DNA of 14,778 nt from Clostridiales bacterium (GTDB taxonomy: Bacteria > Bacillota > Clostridia > Christensenellales > CAG-138). Every line of letters begins with the position of its first letter. Position 1 is the stretch's first letter. Of the stretch, positions 13,762-14,778 are shown piece by piece. The stretch spans positions 1 through 14,778 of the forward strand of contig DNFZ01000147.1 of assembly GCA_003486785.1 (NCBI GenBank). Direction: 5' to 3'. The notes under the pieces are model-generated. The model saw only the letters and a list, made by a program, of their open reading frames with translations, searched no databases and was not told the DNA's origin. Both the position numbers and the translations under genes were made by a program.

Positions 13762-14742
13762 ATGGAACGATTGTTGCTGGACGCAATTGCAGGTGAACTA
13801 CGCGCGGGGAAGCGCTGCATGCTCGCTACCATTATAGCGCGTCGCGGCAGTGCGCCGCGCGGCGTCGGAACAAGTATGCTTGTGTCTCTTGCAGGGGAAC
13901 AGACAGGCACGGTAGGCGGTGGCTTGCTGGAGCACCACGTCAAGCTGGACGCGCTTGCGCTGCTGGAAAAGTGTGCGTGCGCCGTGCGTGAGTATGAGAT
14001 TCATGCCGACGATAAAATGGCACATTCCGGCGGCGTGACCATACTTTTTCGTCCGCTTGCGGGAGAAACTGGGCTAGCGCTTGCGCAAAAGATTCGTCAT
14101 GCGTTTGATTCCGAAAGCGAAGCGTATCTGGTCTGCCAGATTCTCGAGGGTTGCGCTAGAGAGACCACGGTACTTGCCCCGGAAGCGCTTTGCTCTTTTT
14201 GCGATCTTTCCTGCGCGCCGGAGCAGCCGCTGGTCACGCAGGGCGAACCGCGCTGGCTCATCGAGCCGCTGATGCCCGCGCCGCGCGTGATTCTCTTTGG
14301 CGGCGGACATGTTGCGCAGTGCATGGCGCGTCAGCTGGACTTGCTGGACTACCGCACGTGGGTGGTGGAGGACCGGGAAGCGTTTGCAGTACAATCGTTG
14401 TTTCCCACGGCAGAGCGCGTGATCTTTTGCGACTATGACCGATCACAAGAGAAGCTGACGTTTACCAAGCGGGATCATGCAATCGTCATGTCGCGCGGGC
14501 ATGAGACGGACTATCAGATATTGCGCTGGCTGTTGCGCACGGAGGCGGATTACATCGGCTGCATCGGCAGCAGGAAGAAAATCGCGCTACTGAAAGAAAA
14601 GCTCCTGGCAAGCGGATTGAGTGAACAGCAGATCGGGCGCTTACATGCGCCGATCGGGCTCGATATCCGCGCGCAAACGCCTGCAGAGATCGCGGTCAGC
14701 GTCGCGGCGGAGCTGATTGGCTATTGCGCCTGCAAAAAGTGA
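13762..14742 (+). CDS. XdhC/CoxI family protein (molybdenum hydroxylase maturation)
   Basis: A 326-residue protein with both XdhC domains. The N-terminal XdhC_CoxI part has ARRGSAPRGVGTSMLV (26-41) and GTVGGGLLE (49-57). The C-terminal Rossmann part has LFGGGHVAQCMA (178-189), SRGHETDYQIL (244-254), YIGCIGSRKK (264-273) and IGLDIRAQTPAEIAVSVAAEL (298-318). XdhC proteins bind molybdenum cofactor and help insert its sulfurated form into xanthine dehydrogenase-like enzymes. In Clostridia related proteins occur in clusters for selenium-dependent molybdenum hydroxylases. A cysteine-rich linker (Cys144, 147, 151) joins the domains and could bind metal, which is only a guess. The start has GGAG at 13751-13754. 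No molybdenum enzyme is in the window; one may follow on the right. Confidence 0.92.
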   Translation: MERLLLDAIAGELRAGKRCMLATIIARRGSAPRGVGTSMLVSLAGEQTGTVGGGLLEHHVKLDALALLEKCACAVREYEIHADDKMAHSGGVTILFRPLAGETGLALAQKIRHAFDSESEAYLVCQILEGCARETTVLAPEALCSFCDLSCAPEQPLVTQGEPRWLIEPLMPAPRVILFGGGHVAQCMARQLDLLDYRTWVVEDREAFAVQSLFPTAERVIFCDYDRSQEKLTFTKRDHAIVMSRGHETDYQILRWLLRTEADYIGCIGSRKKIALLKEKLLASGLSEQQIGRLHAPIGLDIRAQTPAEIAVSVAAELIGYCACKK

Positions 14743-14778
14743 CGCAATTAAAGCGCAAAAAATGAGCGCCCGGACGAT
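14743..14778. other. Right-hand end, no feature supported
   Basis: These 36 bases follow the XdhC-like stop. An ATG at 14761 is in frame to the window edge but has no ribosome site in front. No terminator can be judged because the window ends. Confidence 0.4.

Overview
The window is chromosomal DNA from a Firmicutes bacterium, most likely a fairly GC-rich member of the Clostridia. The grounds are: a NifU-like/GGGtGRT gene pair of the type common in Clostridia, a T-box leader in front of pheST, strong AGGAGG ribosome sites almost everywhere, a YtrA-type GntR regulator with its ABC transporter, and zinc-ribbon membrane proteins. Placement below class is not possible from the sequence alone. No rRNA, tRNA, CRISPR array, insertion sequence or phage gene was seen. 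The genome is compact and most gaps are under 150 bases.

Left part (1-3360): the 3' end of a NifU-like iron-sulfur scaffold gene is followed 10 bases later by a GGGtGRT-family gene of unknown function, both on the plus strand. They end at a symmetrical hairpin shared with a convergent pseudouridine-kinase-like gene. Two minus-strand genes follow, each coding for a small membrane protein with the same CxxC/CxxC zinc-ribbon head.

Middle (3450-8348, minus strand): a ComEC-like, membrane-anchored metallo-beta-lactamase-fold protein lies upstream of pheS and pheT. A phenylalanine T-box riboswitch sits between them. The promoter assigned to the T-box transcript overlaps the stop codon of the metallohydrolase gene. 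Specifier codon (UUC), T-box sequence and terminator are all readable. A strong terminator follows pheT.

Right part (8368-14742, plus strand): an AT-rich divergent intergenic region carries a 95-base tandem repeat, then a near-consensus promoter and a perfect 9+9 inverted repeat just after the -10 box. These control a three-gene operon whose reading frames overlap by ATGA: a YtrA-like GntR repressor, an ABC ATPase and a 768-residue permease with a large extracytoplasmic domain. A strong terminator ends it. A promoter overlapping that terminator then drives tag (3-methyladenine glycosylase), a methyltransferase-like gene of unknown target and an XdhC/CoxI-family gene, which may lead into a molybdenum-enzyme cluster beyond the window.

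No wholly new system is evident. The parts of least known function are the NifU/GGGtGRT pair, the permease's extracytoplasmic domain, the methyltransferase-like protein and the 95-base repeat.
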